NCBI GenBank assembly: GCA_951213105.1
Contig: OX578133.1
Location: forward strand, 138,551,203-138,615,202
Direction of reading: 5' to 3'
Source of the DNA: Amaurobius ferox
Taxonomy: Eukaryota; Arthropoda; Arachnida; Araneae; Amaurobiidae
Length of the DNA stretch: 64,000 bases
Under the pieces are notes generated by a model, which searched no databases, had not been told where the DNA came from, and saw nothing but the letters and a program-made list of their open reading frames with translations. Both the position numbers and the translations under genes were made by a program. Each line of letters begins with the position of its first letter. Position 1 is the stretch's first letter. Of this stretch, positions 10,417-22,440 are shown piece by piece.

Positions 10417-12679
10417 TAAAGATAAACGATCCAAGTCAGACTGAAAAGTAATAGAATTATTATATCAAATTTTAAAAATATTTTAAAGTCCAAATTATAA
10501 CCAATTAATAACAATAATGAGTCAGAGTTTATCAAATTACTAGGTAAATCTAACATAATAAAATAATATGTTTGTCTGTCTGGGTGTGTAGTCTGTAGCG
10601 GGAAATCCTAACAGGGTTGGACTGGCCTATCGGACAACGCCCGGTGGGCCACTGAATTTGAGGGCCGCTTTCATTCGACAGCCTTCCAATCAACATAGGG
10701 AACATTCCAATGAACATAATTATCCAATCATAATAACATGCCGGGAACATCCATCGGTATTCTGTTCAGTTCATGGACTATATAGGTGTCAGCACCTTAT
10801 CATACAATAACGGGACGGTCCGAGTCGTCAAACTTTTACGGCTGGCACCATCGAGAAGAAACAGATTAGACTATTCCTTCTCGATGGCTGGTACGCTGAC
10901 TAGATGTTTTGAATGGCCGCGTAAGAAAAGTTTCGGACTGCTCTGACTCCCAGACTAAACACGGGGAGAACGCACATTGTTACAGTGTTACTGGTTGGAC
11001 CCAGATAGGTAAGACATTTGTTTTGGGCAACCTACTCCTGCCCAGAGTTCTTGGAATCACTGATATGACTGGTCTTCTCTATCTAGCTCATCCCTTCCGA
11101 AGCATGAGAAGAAGATAAACGCACATTAGTTTGACAGTCTGGATTAGATAGTCTTCGTAATGAATTATTGTGCTGCAGCTTTTGTGAAAACGGAAATTCA
11201 GGCAAAAATATCTCACTTTACAGATCTTATCAAAATGAAGAATTGAGAAGAACTTAGATTATGAAATGTTGTCGGCAAGACCAGTTTTGTGTAAAAAAAA
11301 GCTAGAATATGTATTTTGCACTTTAGTCAGGACCGGATTAAGCCCTAAACAAGGATAATTTTGTGCCCTTGGCAGGGGAATTATAATTCCCACATTGGCT
11401 GGAAAATATTACATTCAGCATTATATGGTTCACATTGAAAAACAAAACTCTGCACTGTAACCCCATTCGATCGTCGAATTCCCCCTTTCAAAAATTCTGG
11501 CAACGTCTGTGCTCATAGGTAGATCAAAATACTTTTTTACCAGAGACCCGAGAACTGACCCTGAAAATTACATTTAAATCACAATTAAATGTCGACATGC
11601 CGAAAAAGGGAGGGCACACATTAAGGAAGCACTCAGTGTGGCACACATTTAAAAAATAAACTTAAAGTACTATTATTATTAATTATAATAATATTGTTAA
11701 ATTACACTTATTATACATGGTCGTAAATTTCTCGTATAGTGGTACTTATTTATTATTGTACATTGCATTGTTGTGCCGCTATATAAAACCCTCCAATTAT
11801 TTATCTTTGCGTGAGTTCTGTAAAGGAATATTATTAGAATAATATTAAATCGATTACTCCATTTAAACTTTAGCAATAAAATATTTATTAACAACATAAA
11901 CACTTATTAATTCATTACACAATTAATTATTAGTTTTGGCGGGGGAACATGTGAGACCACCTAACTGGCCTAATATATTTGTTTAGACCTAGATATCTTT
12001 TTGAGGAACACATACCTTCAAGTCTGTCTTTTACTTTGTCACCACCAGGTACTTCGCCGATCATATTACCGGAATAGACTCTAGGATAGATACCGGAAAG
12101 TACTTATTCACTGACCCGTAATATCGACGATCACTTTGTACTCATGGCGTGCACACCCGCACATAAACAAGTCATCATGTCGCACAAGTATCTCTCTAGT
12201 CTCAGCACAAGTCATTAATTCATAATTGTAATGTCGAACTCGAACTGTTATTCCACAAGTAGTTATTTAAGTCATTGTCTCGAAGTTATCTGTACAAGTC
12301 TTATTTAGTCATCGTCTCGAAGTTATCTGTTAAAGTCTACCCCTAGTGTCCTTCTTCGGTCACAGGCTGTGGCTGTCTTTTTTCCCTCGGGGGTGTGGTG
12401 TCTTTTTTCCCTCCACTCCCCCGTTGCTTTCATTTGCAGCATTCAGTGTGACGCAACAAGCACTTTTTTCATTGGTTAATAATTGAACCAATGTCGCTAC
12501 TTGGTATCCTCGTAAGGGCCCGCTCGGCCCCCTCTGTCTTGGCGCTCCTAAATTTATGGCTTGTTGTAAATCTCGGCGTCATCCAGACTACAAGTATTGT
12601 TCGATGTTTCAGATCAATAAATAACTGGCATAAAACTGTCTCACCAAAACACGTGTGAGATCTATTTCTGGTCTCACAC
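10417..12679. other. Unassigned, probably old DNA-transposon debris
   Basis: No gene is recognised. CAGGGTTGGACTGGCC at about 10612 and CAGGACCGGATTAAGCC at about 11333 resemble terminal sequences of cut-and-paste elements, but partner ends were not found. A 13-16 bp inverted repeat (CCATCGAGAA...) lies at about 10848-10886. At 12270-12340 the motif GTCTCGAAGTTATCTGT is repeated in tandem. Confidence 0.3.
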
Positions 12680-12866
12680 TCAGCATGCTGCAAAATGCGG
12701 TTCGGTTTGAACAATGATTACTACCTACTGTCCACACATTGAAGCCACATAGCTACACGCTACACTAGAGACGCAAAACAACACTAGGAAAACCAGCTGC
12801 TAGTGCATATTTGAATAACATACGAGACGCAGTGCACGACATACAGTGCGTTCTGTTTCCCCAATA
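12680..12866 (+). repeat. Dispersed repeat, copy 1
   Basis: Aligns by eye with 22195-22440 (shared blocks: TGAACAATGATT, CATACGAGA.GCAGTGCAC, ACAGTG.GT, CAATAG). In this copy the GAGCATGGG element begins at CCAATAG; in the other the sequence runs on without it, so 22430-22440 is a candidate empty target site. Confidence 0.55.
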
Positions 12867-13998
12867 GAGCATGGGCACGTGACATCACACGGACTATTTT
12901 GCCCTTACGTTTCTAAAACAAAATACTCGTTTTTTAGCAGTACGGAAATTTTCATTATTTCTGTGGTACTTAGTAAAACGGTTACTTTAGTAACTTACAA
13001 TTGTTTAACCTCTAATTTTAGAAGGATATATCTAAATCTATCCTCATGGATATTTTTAATTAACCGGAAAATAGAATATTCACTTTCATTAAAATATATA
13101 CACGAGTTTTTTAAGAAAAATTGTTATGCATCTTTGCCTTCTCTCTCGCATATACATTGCAGAATTTGCTAGTAAATATATACATCTTTAGAACGCTAGT
13201 TAGTGACTCTGGTAAAAATGAGTAGTAGTGTACATTCACTTAAAATCACTTAAAGTGCGCTTTAGAAAATGAAATCTTTAAATATACATTGTTATTCAAG
13301 TATTCTAAATAACTGATTTTTATCACAAAGATCAGTGGCGGCTCGTGAGCGACATGTAGAGGGGGGCGCTCATCTATGTATTTAAGCCTATATATGTGTT
13401 AGTATCAGAAAGCTAAAGGTAATCAACAAATGTCAAAGGAGAGGAATCGAAAAAAGGAATACCAAAATAATCAAGCATTAAAGCTTGCACGTGGAAGAAC
13501 TCTAGGCTTAAGAATAGTTCATTTCGAAAAAATTCTTTTTCAAGTCCTAATATTTAAATGAAATGAACACAAAAATGCTTGTTTCTGAAACATAAGATAG
13601 ATTTTATCTATAAACATGTGTTATTAGGACGACAAGCATAAAGATTGAAAAAATAGAAATTATATATATATATATATATATAAGAAATATGTAATGATAA
13701 AAATATTTATGTAATATTAATAAAAATTCAAGTAATATTAACATCACCATAGAAGCAAATTGACGGCCATAATGCTGATAAGAGAAGAGAACAGCACCAG
13801 CCCAAATTCGATGATTAGTCAGAATTAAATTCCTCCTCAGGTCTGAGTATTTAACTCTAATTAACCCAAACAGATGCCTGTTTCAGATAGAGCAATAGTA
13901 CATTACTATAAGTACTCTAATTCAGACTACAGGCATCAAAAAATGAAAATAGGAACATTAAGAAAATTTGTATTACCATGCGGCATGAACCCTACTTC

Positions 13999-14212
13999 TT
14001 TCACCACGTGTATACACGATCAACCTCAACAGCTTAAATTATCTAGAATCTAGATGAACCGGAATGAACAAGTCGAAATTCTACCAGGGAGGCAGAACGA
14101 ACTTTCTTCACCACGTGTATACACGATCAACCTCAACAGCTTAAATTATCTAGAATCTAGATGAACCGGAATGAACAAGTCGAAATTCTACCAGGGAGGC
14201 AGAACGAACGTT
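13999..14212 (+). repeat. 107 bp tandem duplication
   Basis: Two nearly identical 107 bp units (TCACCACGTG at 14001 and 14108), each containing the palindromes CGTGTATACACG and TCTAGA..TCTAGA. It lies downstream (in element orientation) of the Penelope-like reading frames and could be part of their 3' region. Confidence 0.75.
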
Positions 14213-14599
14213 CACAGTAATTCCCAGACCCGTCCAGTGAGTCTAAGCTGGAGACCGGACAAGCCATTCAGAATATGAACAACGCATATACGCAATTCTG
14301 AATATGAACATGAATCAAAGATGAAAATTCTTACTAAACAAGTAATTCATAGGAAAACTGGATAAACGAGAATGCCACTATATACACCATTATAAGGGAG
14401 CTCAAATAGTAGTTTCAATACTGGCAAAAGTTACAATTTTTTAGCGAAAATAAAATTTAAAACATTAATGCTAATGCATCTTATTTTCCGATTTTTCTAA
14501 TTTTTTTTTACTTAGTTTATTATTTTTCACTTTAATTTATTTATATAATTAATAAATAATTATATATATAAAATTATTATTTTTTTTTTTTAATGTATG

Positions 14600-17361
14600 T
14601 TAGCCACAATAATAGGGAAAGTTTTTTAGGATGTTATCGAGTGGAAGTTGATACACTGAGTTGATAATTTCAATAACGAACATGGGAGGATATGCATTAT
14701 TAGTCGCTGTACTCAATAATTCCACAAAATGTGCTAATTTATAATATTCATCACAAATTTTATTGATTCTAAGAGCCTGGTTTATTATAATATTTCTAAA
14801 TACAGATAAATGCAAACAAGGGTCAAAATGTTGAATTTTTGATGTATTAAATTTAAAATCCTGTCTTTTATCATACAAGTTTATAACCATATTACAATTT
14901 TGTAAATTTAAATTTAAATCTAAACGTTTGCAACATTAGATTCATTATTACTTGCATTTAATTGTAAATTTTTTGGATAAAAGTTTAATACTATAAGGAT
15001 ATTATTAGAGGATACACATAATATGTCATCTAAATATCTAAACATGTGCATATTATGCAAGCTTGGATTAATGTTTTTTTCATAGAAGAATAAATACAGA
15101 TTAGCTAACAATGATGAGGCACCCACCCCCTTGTGGGATACCAACCTGTTGTTTAAAAAAAGTACCACCATGTTGAATATAATTCTCATAAAGAGTGAAA
15201 TTAAGTAATTTTTTAAAGAGAAAATTTGAATATTTTAGGTTAATATTATATTTTTCAAAAATTCCTAAAATAATTCTATACAGATCATCTATATTAATAT
15301 TATTAAACAAATCTTTGAAATCAAAGGTATAAATACTATGAATATTAGTAAGAGTTTTTAATTTCTTAACTAATTCAAAACTGTTTTTTACAATATGACA
15401 ATTATTTGAGATTTCATCTGATAAGGATACTTCATGTAATATTTTTAATAATAATTTTCCAGCATTAGTAATGCAAGAATTATGCCCACTGGTAATGGTT
15501 CGAAAAGCAACAGGGAATTTATGAAACTTGGGTGCTAAAACAATATATGGAATATTATTACAACTATTTTTTAGATGGATTTGCTTATATTTGGAGGAAA
15601 TTCTATTGGATAAGATTTTAAAGTTAGTATTATGTAAATTATAGATGTGATTATTAAGTAAGTGTGACTAGAAGGCACTTATATAGTAATATTTACAAAT
15701 AATTGAGTAGTTACCACTTGCCTTATCGACATATGTAATTACAAAACCATTTTGAATTTCTTTAATATCATTTTTAATTGAATTAAATTTATATGATTTA
15801 TTAATTTTCTGATTATATATATAGTGATTTAAGTATTGCTCTATTAAGACTCTCCAGGGTTTGAAGGCTTTTACAGGGATTTGATATTTATAACTGATTT
15901 TATAGATAAATTTTTTTAAGTCAAGAAATAAACCTTTTTATATTAATTTATGTTTACATTTAGTTGGTATGCGGTACTTAGTACCAAGCAACATCAGGGA
16001 TCTCAGTGCATCATAATTAATAATATTTAGATTTCCCGTTATAACATGCCCATGGTGTTTATCTACGAAGTCTTTGTATTTTTCTACATGACAGTGGCTT
16101 TATCCAATTCATAGTTTTGATTAATATCTATTGATTTGGCAATTTGATTATAATTGAAAGTATAACCTAGCGGTATCCTAGTATATCCTAGCGGTTTATC
16201 ATATTTATAAGCAATTTTAGGATTTACATGTTTGACTGGAGAGTAATTGGAAACCGATTTTAAAAAAATTATTTATCTTCAGATTATTTAAGACAGAATT
16301 AGTGAAATTCAAGGTACAATATTCGTTTATTTTAGTATATTGTTTTGATTCGTTATTAAAATTTAAATCCGTGACACAACAACCGTGATAAACATTAAGA
16401 TTTTTACTTCTGGTAATGAGCAAATCATGGAATAAATGTTTAAAATAAATGTTATCAAATGCAGTAGCTAGAAAAAGGTTATATACCATATTTAATTGCT
16501 GTTTATTAATTGCGAAAATCCAGTTTTTACATTGTTTCCAATCAAAAGTAATTTTAAAATTTGCATGTTGCTGAAGAATGGCATTTTTTAGTTCGGATAA
16601 TGAGGGCAATTTTTCATTATATTTACTTGCTCTTTTAGTTCTTTTTGATTTACTTTTAGGATTGTTAAAGGAATTATAAATATTATGGTCTTCATTAGGA
16701 TAATTAAAGGATTTTTTAACTATGTTATGATGATTAAATAATTGATTGAGTCCATATGGAAAAATAGTTTTGTGTGCACAAATGAATTCATTTTCAAGAA
16801 ACAATCTGTCATAATAATTTTTTTGAATACACAGAATACTAATTTCAATGTTGTCGAACCCATGTTTAGAAAAATGTTCTTATTCGAATTTTGATTCATT
16901 AAGGGTAGTTGCATTATTTGAAAAAAAAATTTTATGTGATTCCTGTGTACGTTAATTCGGAGGTGCAGAGGATTGCTGGTTTGACCTATATATGACATAT
17001 TACATTTTTTACATACAATTTGGTAGATGCAATTATATGTTTTACAGACGACAAGATTATTGCTACAATTGATCTGATTACGATTAGCAAACGGACACGT
17101 TTTACATCTATTAGAATTACAAGATTTAAATTTAAGTGTGTTATTTAGTGATGCATGGCTGTACGATTGAAAGTTATATGAAGTGAGCAGAGAATGCTGG
17201 CTGGATGTGCCGAATGAAGATGGAATAATCATAGAAGAAAAAGGATATTGTTGGTAGCTGGATATCGATCTAGGAAAACCCCAACAAGTTCTCGAATACC
17301 GAGCTTGGATGTAAGAGAACATCCAGTTGCCAGTCGCTAAATTTTGATAATTAGACATCAT
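14600..17361 (-). pseudogene. Penelope-like element polyprotein, Naiad-type (GIY-YIG before RT), decayed
   Basis: Reading on the minus strand, the N-terminal part (from 17361) has a Cys-rich block (CNSNRCKTCPF), then a GIY-YIG endonuclease (CIYQIVCKKCNMSYIGQT, Arg and His following, about 17030-16940). After a linker come PLE reverse-transcriptase motifs: VDKASGN near 15745, APKFHK near 15530, FDFKDLFNNI near 15310, QQVGIPQGGG near 15125 and the catalytic YLDD near 15030. Canonical Penelope elements place GIY-YIG after RT; the reverse order here is the hallmark of the Naiad/Chlamys clade, known from many invertebrates including spiders. The copy is broken: a frameshift at a 9-base homopolymer (16921-16929), TAA at 16880-16882, several further TAA/TAG codons between about 16220 and 15660, a frameshift at about 15115, and another near 14920. 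No UGA stands in for a zinc-ligand Cys, so the selenocysteine use reported for some Naiads is not evident. Confidence 0.8.
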
Positions 17362-17947
17362 GTAATTAGGGAAAGATAGTAACCTTTATTTCCCCAAAAT
17401 AAAGGCACTTGCATTCAAAATAAGAGACTCTTTAGAGAGAGCCAAGAATGCATCTTAATTCAAATACAAAAGTGGAGACACAATTACAACATATGAAAGG
17501 TACCATTATTTTTCAAACTAATGGATCATCTAAAACACTTTGAAAATAATATGAACTAATGTGTAGACACATTAAAACCTGGATTAAATAAATGCTTAGG
17601 AAAAAGCAAAACTAGGATAGATAGAGGAAAAATATACATATATACATTGACTATTCCAATATACATCATGAAAAACAATATTTTACTTCGGAACTAACTT
17701 AAGAATAATACAACCAATGCTGTAAATACACGAATCAAATTCTTCCAATAAATATACATTTATTTAATGGTTCAACAATTAAGAGATTAAGTATGAAAGA
17801 CTAAGTACGATCACAAAATCACTAAGGTATTCAATGTATGAAAAGCTAAGATCGATCACAAAAACAAAGGCTAAGAATAGAATTATTACCAAGGAATTAC
17901 ATTTACCAGACATTATAATATGAGAAGATTAGGGATAATAATGAGAT

Positions 17948-18104
<157 letters not shown>

Positions 18105-18229
18105 ATGTATATACATATGTGTTTTGTGTATAGCGACGGGATAAGTAAATTAATATACCTCCCACCTGCTCGCTCGTTCATAACATTCCTGGACGCATAT
18201 GGACGCACCCCTCCTGGTGAAAACATTAC

Positions 18230-18660
18230 ATAGTCCTAATTTACATTAAAGTAAAATTGTGGGGGGCTAAAAATGCATATTCTGGTGATACGTACAGATG
18301 GTTCATAGACTATAACTACTAGTAAAATCAAAATCGGTGAATTGGGAGGCGAGATAGAAAATTGGGGGGGGGGCTTATTGAAGTAAAAGTTACGCTCAGG
18401 GATTTGTGACGTTAAAGATGCATATCCAGGTGACATGTAAAAATGGTGCAAAGACTATAGCCACTAGCAGAACCAAAATCGCTCAATTAGGAAGCTAGAT
18501 GTAAAATTGTGAGGGTTAGTTAAGCTAAAAGTTACGCCCAATCGGTTGACACAAAATATGTATATTCAGATGACACGTATAGATGGTGCAGAGACTATAG
18601 CCATCATCAGAATCAAAATCGCTGAATTAGAAGCCGAGATAAGAAATATGGGATGCTACC
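18230..18660 (+). repeat. ~141 bp tandem repeat, three diverged units
   Basis: The marker AGACTATA recurs at about 18308, 18450 and 18591 (spacing 142 and 141). Each unit reads GCATAT..TGGTGA.ACGT, then AATCAAAATCG.TGAATTAGG, then a G-rich stretch. Units are clearly diverged. No coding potential is recognised. Confidence 0.75.
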
Positions 18661-19518
18661 TTAATTAAAATATACGCCCATGGGGCATGTGAGCAGTAAA
18701 ATCGCCAGAAGGGGCCAAAATCTCCAGAAAAATAACATTAGATAAAAGGATCATGTTAAAATGTAATTTTAAAGCTTTTTAACAAATATTTAGATATTCT
18801 ATAATTTTTAGGTATTTTTTAATGTTAAATAGCTGAAAAGTAAGACAGCAGGGTAGGTCAAGTGGCTCTTCAAACTGAGTATCCCATTTTACTTACAATG
18901 GACAGAAACCCTTAAAATATCATAAATAACCCCCCACTTATTCAACTCACTTATTAAAAGAAAAAAAAACATCTGTCGAAGATTTATAGATTTCAATTTT
19001 CTAAATCTAATACGATTTCGCCATGAACCAAAACAGAAATAACTAGGTTAATAGATTTAATAAAAGAAATTAAAATTACAAAATAAGTAATTTGTTTTCA
19101 AGTGTTTAAATAAACTTCCAAATTTATTCATAAAAAAATACGAGCGAGAGAACATATACATTCTTAAATGTAGAAAATTGAAGCCAAATTAGCGACCTGA
19201 GTCAATTTGAGAGGTCCCTCTTCATGTTTTACTACTCTTTTATTTCTCCTTGGTGAAAAGCGCTCGCAAAGCGCGATACATACTAAGTCTAAAATTGCAA
19301 TGTCTGTTTTTATTTCACGCCAAATATCTAATATTTTTCCCATACTATTCGTTCGCTCAGGACAAGCCGGTAAAAGGGATGCGGCTTTAACAAATATTCC
19401 TGTATTCCCTGTATTTGTCCCTTAAAAATTCTATACACTACACCTTTCTTTCTCCGAGGAAAGCTGCAGTGCTGCCATCTAGTGACATTTTCAATACTTA
19501 TTTTCAATAATTCTTGAT

Positions 19519-20291
19519 TTAAGGGTGAGCGTCAGTAAATCTTCTGCCCTATCCGCGCTTTGTTAACTTTCGCGGCACACATATTTCGCCGAAATTCTGC
19601 TCAAACAGTTGCGAAATATTTTCTTATAGATAAAATGCTATGCTTAGATTATATTAAAACTAAATTTAATACCCAATAAAACATAGAATATATGCTTTAT
19701 TATAATCTAAAATATTTTTGGTGCTGCCATCTGTTGTCGTAATTTAATTCATACCGACTATTTTTATTTTTTAATGAACATTTTTAAATGTCTATTCCTT
19801 CTAATACGCTATTAAATACAACAACAGATCATATATAATGCCATAATCACGGAAACGTAATTGAACTTGGACTTGAACTTGAAGACAAAGCTGCAGTCCT
19901 CAGTGATGTACATTCAGATTCCCTTATCAAATTTATAAAATGAGAAATTACCTTTCCGTTATTGTGGCATTATTATATATGATCTGTTGTGGTATTTAAT
20001 ACTGTATTAGAAGGAATAGATATTTTAAAATGTTCATTAAAAAAAATAATAATCGGTATGAATTAAATTACGACAACAGATGGCAGCACCAAAAATATTT
20101 TGGATTAAGATAAAAAATATATTCTATGTTTTATTGGGTATTAAATTTAGTTTTAATATAATCTAAGCATTGCATTTTATCTTTCAGAAAATATTTCGCA
20201 ACTGTTTGAGCAGAATTTCGGCGAAAAATGTGTGCCGCGAAAATTAACAAAGCGCGGATAGGGCAGAAGATTTACTGACGCTCACCCTTAA
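19519..20291. mobile_element. TTAA-flanked foldback element
   Basis: Two arms of about 340 bp (19523-19864 and about 19947-20287) are inverted copies with few mismatches. Both ends are GGGTGAGCGTCAGTAAATC next to TTAA (19519-19522, 20288-20291). A TTAA duplication points to piggyBac or Kolobok mobilisation; no transposase is present. The ~80 bp centre carries no ORF. Confidence 0.8.
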
Positions 20292-20614
20292 TTGAACCCA
20301 AAATTCAGATTTTTTCAATAGAATTTGTAATAAATCTGTATGACTAAAAAAAATAACTTGGGGTATTTACTCAATGGTGCCGCGCGTCCCTACGACTTTC
20401 CTCAATAACCGCGCCTGACAAAGATACATTTCGATGTTTAATTGGTTTAGTTTCAATTTTTATTTGCTATCATCTCATTTACCATTACAAGCTATGGTAA
20501 AAGTAATGCCCTTACGTTTCTGCGCATTCTACTACGCAGGTTGTTTATTTACGGTGGTGCCCATGCTCTATGTGTGCCCTCCCTAGCGATAAAAACTTTG
20601 AATAGAATGTAATA

Positions 20615-21266
20615 GAGCATGGGCACGTGACGTCACACGGACAATTTTGTCCTTACGTTTCCAAAACAAAATGTTCGTTTGCTTGACAATATGGAAATTT
20701 TCATTATTTCTGTATTAGAAACGGTTACTTTAGAAACTTACAATTGTTTAACCTCTAATTTTAGTAGGATATATCTAAATTTATCTTCTTTGATGGATAT
20801 TTTTAATTTATCGGAAAATAAAAGATTCACTTTCATTAAAATATATACAAGAGTGTTTTTTTTAAGGAAAATCGTTATGTATCTTTCCCTCTCGCTCGCA
20901 GATACTACAGTGCAGAATTTGCTGGTAAATGTATACATCTTCAGAACGTTAGTTAGTGACTACGGTAAAAATGAGTAGTAGCGTACATTCACTTAAAATG
21001 CACTTTAGCAAATGAAATTTTTAAATATATATTGTTATTCAAGTATTCTAAATAACATGTTTTCATCAATTTTTATTTACCATCATCGTCCGTTTATCAT
21101 TATACGCTATGTCAAATGAAATTTTTAAATATATATTGTTATTCAAGTATTCTAAATAACATGTTTTCATCAATTTTTATTTACCATCATCGTCCGTTTA
21201 TCATTATACGCATTATTCTGCGCATGCTACTAAGCAGGTTGTTTATTTACGCTCGTGCCCATGCTG
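20615..21266 (+). mobile_element. GAGCATGGG DNA element, second full-length copy
   Basis: Starts GAGCATGGGCACGTGACGTC and ends GCTCGTGCCCATGCT, flanked by TA (20613-20614, 21267-21268). It lies only 45 bp to the right of copy 1. An internal ~100 bp segment is duplicated in tandem (about 21010-21108 and 21113-21211), with identical or nearly identical copies. Confidence 0.75.
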
Positions 21267-21268
21267 TA

Positions 21269-21892
21269 TAGAATGTTTGACCCCCGTATTTCCCAGATAA
21301 TAAAGATGGCTGTGGGGGGGGGGGGGGGGGGTCCTTTATGTGACCACAGACGAAAAGTAAGTGTCGTGATATTCAATACTTTTTATCTATATACTAAAAG
21401 AAAATAATAGGATGTCGTAGGTCATAAATATATTATAGATTATAAAAATTAAATTAAATTATTTAAAATATTGCAGATAAAATTTTAGAATTATGGTGCA
21501 TAATCAATGACACTTGGCCTTTGTGCATGGTACATTTATTTTTAAATTCAAACACAAGAAGTATTTTTTTTTCTAATTTTTACAACATTTATTCTCTGAA
21601 TGACGACGACATTCAGAAATTATTTTACTTGAGTTGCCAGTTAAAAAATATGCTATGTAAAATATTATTGCTAATGAATAAGCATTTTACATAGTTACAA
21701 TAGTAAAGAAATTACTTGTTCCACACCTAAATAAGCTTCTGATGGTGTAAGAACATATACCAGAACCAGAACCTTCTTTCGAAAAAGACACATAAATGAA
21801 CAGATAAAAAGAAAAGCTGGACGATTTTCTGGTCATTCACGTTGAGAAAAGAAAAATAAGCAATGGGGAGAGAGAGTTATAAATTTTAAGGT
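21269..21892. other. Unassigned, with G18 homopolymer
   Basis: A run of 18 G residues occupies 21314-21331. The rest is AT-rich with no recognisable gene. Confidence 0.4.
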
Positions 21893-22120
21893 TTACCTAT
21901 GACCTAGTGGTTAGGAATCTGACCATTGACTTATGGGAAGTCAGTGCCTTGTTTGTGAGTTCAAGCCTCCGTCCAAAAGGTACATTGATGGACTGCGTGT
22001 GTTAGGTTTTCCTAATATGTAATATAAATGTGACGCAGCTTCCCTTAAAAAGTCTTCCATGAGAGCATCCCTCCATTAGAAGAATCACCCTTTAAAAAAT
22101 TATTCTTTCCTTCCTTAGAG
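21893..22120 (+). repeat. tRNA-derived SINE, family 2
   Basis: A-box-like CCTAGTGGTTAGG and B-box-like GAGTTCAAGCC, followed by a body with TTTTCCTAATATGTAATATAA and GACGCAGC. The same arrangement and body occur at 45868-46065, so this is an interspersed family rather than a tRNA gene. Confidence 0.65.
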
Positions 22121-22194
22121 GAACATCCGTCGCCCAGCCATTTGACCACTGACCTTTGCAAGAGAGGACACACATGGAGGACGTATGCTACATT

Positions 22195-22440
22195 GTGCAA
22201 AATGCGATTAAATTTGAACAATGATTGCTACCTACTACCGTCACCTCCGAAAGCAGGGCTCCGAAAGCTTCTACCGGGGGTGACGCTACTACTGGCCACA
22301 CACTGAAGACACATAGCCATATGCTGCGCTAGAGACGCAATGACGCAATACCTATGAGAAAAACCGGTTTCTTATTCATATTTGAGCAACATACGAGATG
22401 CAGTGCACGGTGTACAGTGTGTCGTGAATCTTCAATAGAA
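22195..22440 (+). repeat. Dispersed repeat, copy 2 (candidate empty site)
   Basis: Homologous to 12680-12866 with an extra ~50 bp GC-richer block. It continues past CAATAG without the GAGCATGGG element. Confidence 0.5.
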
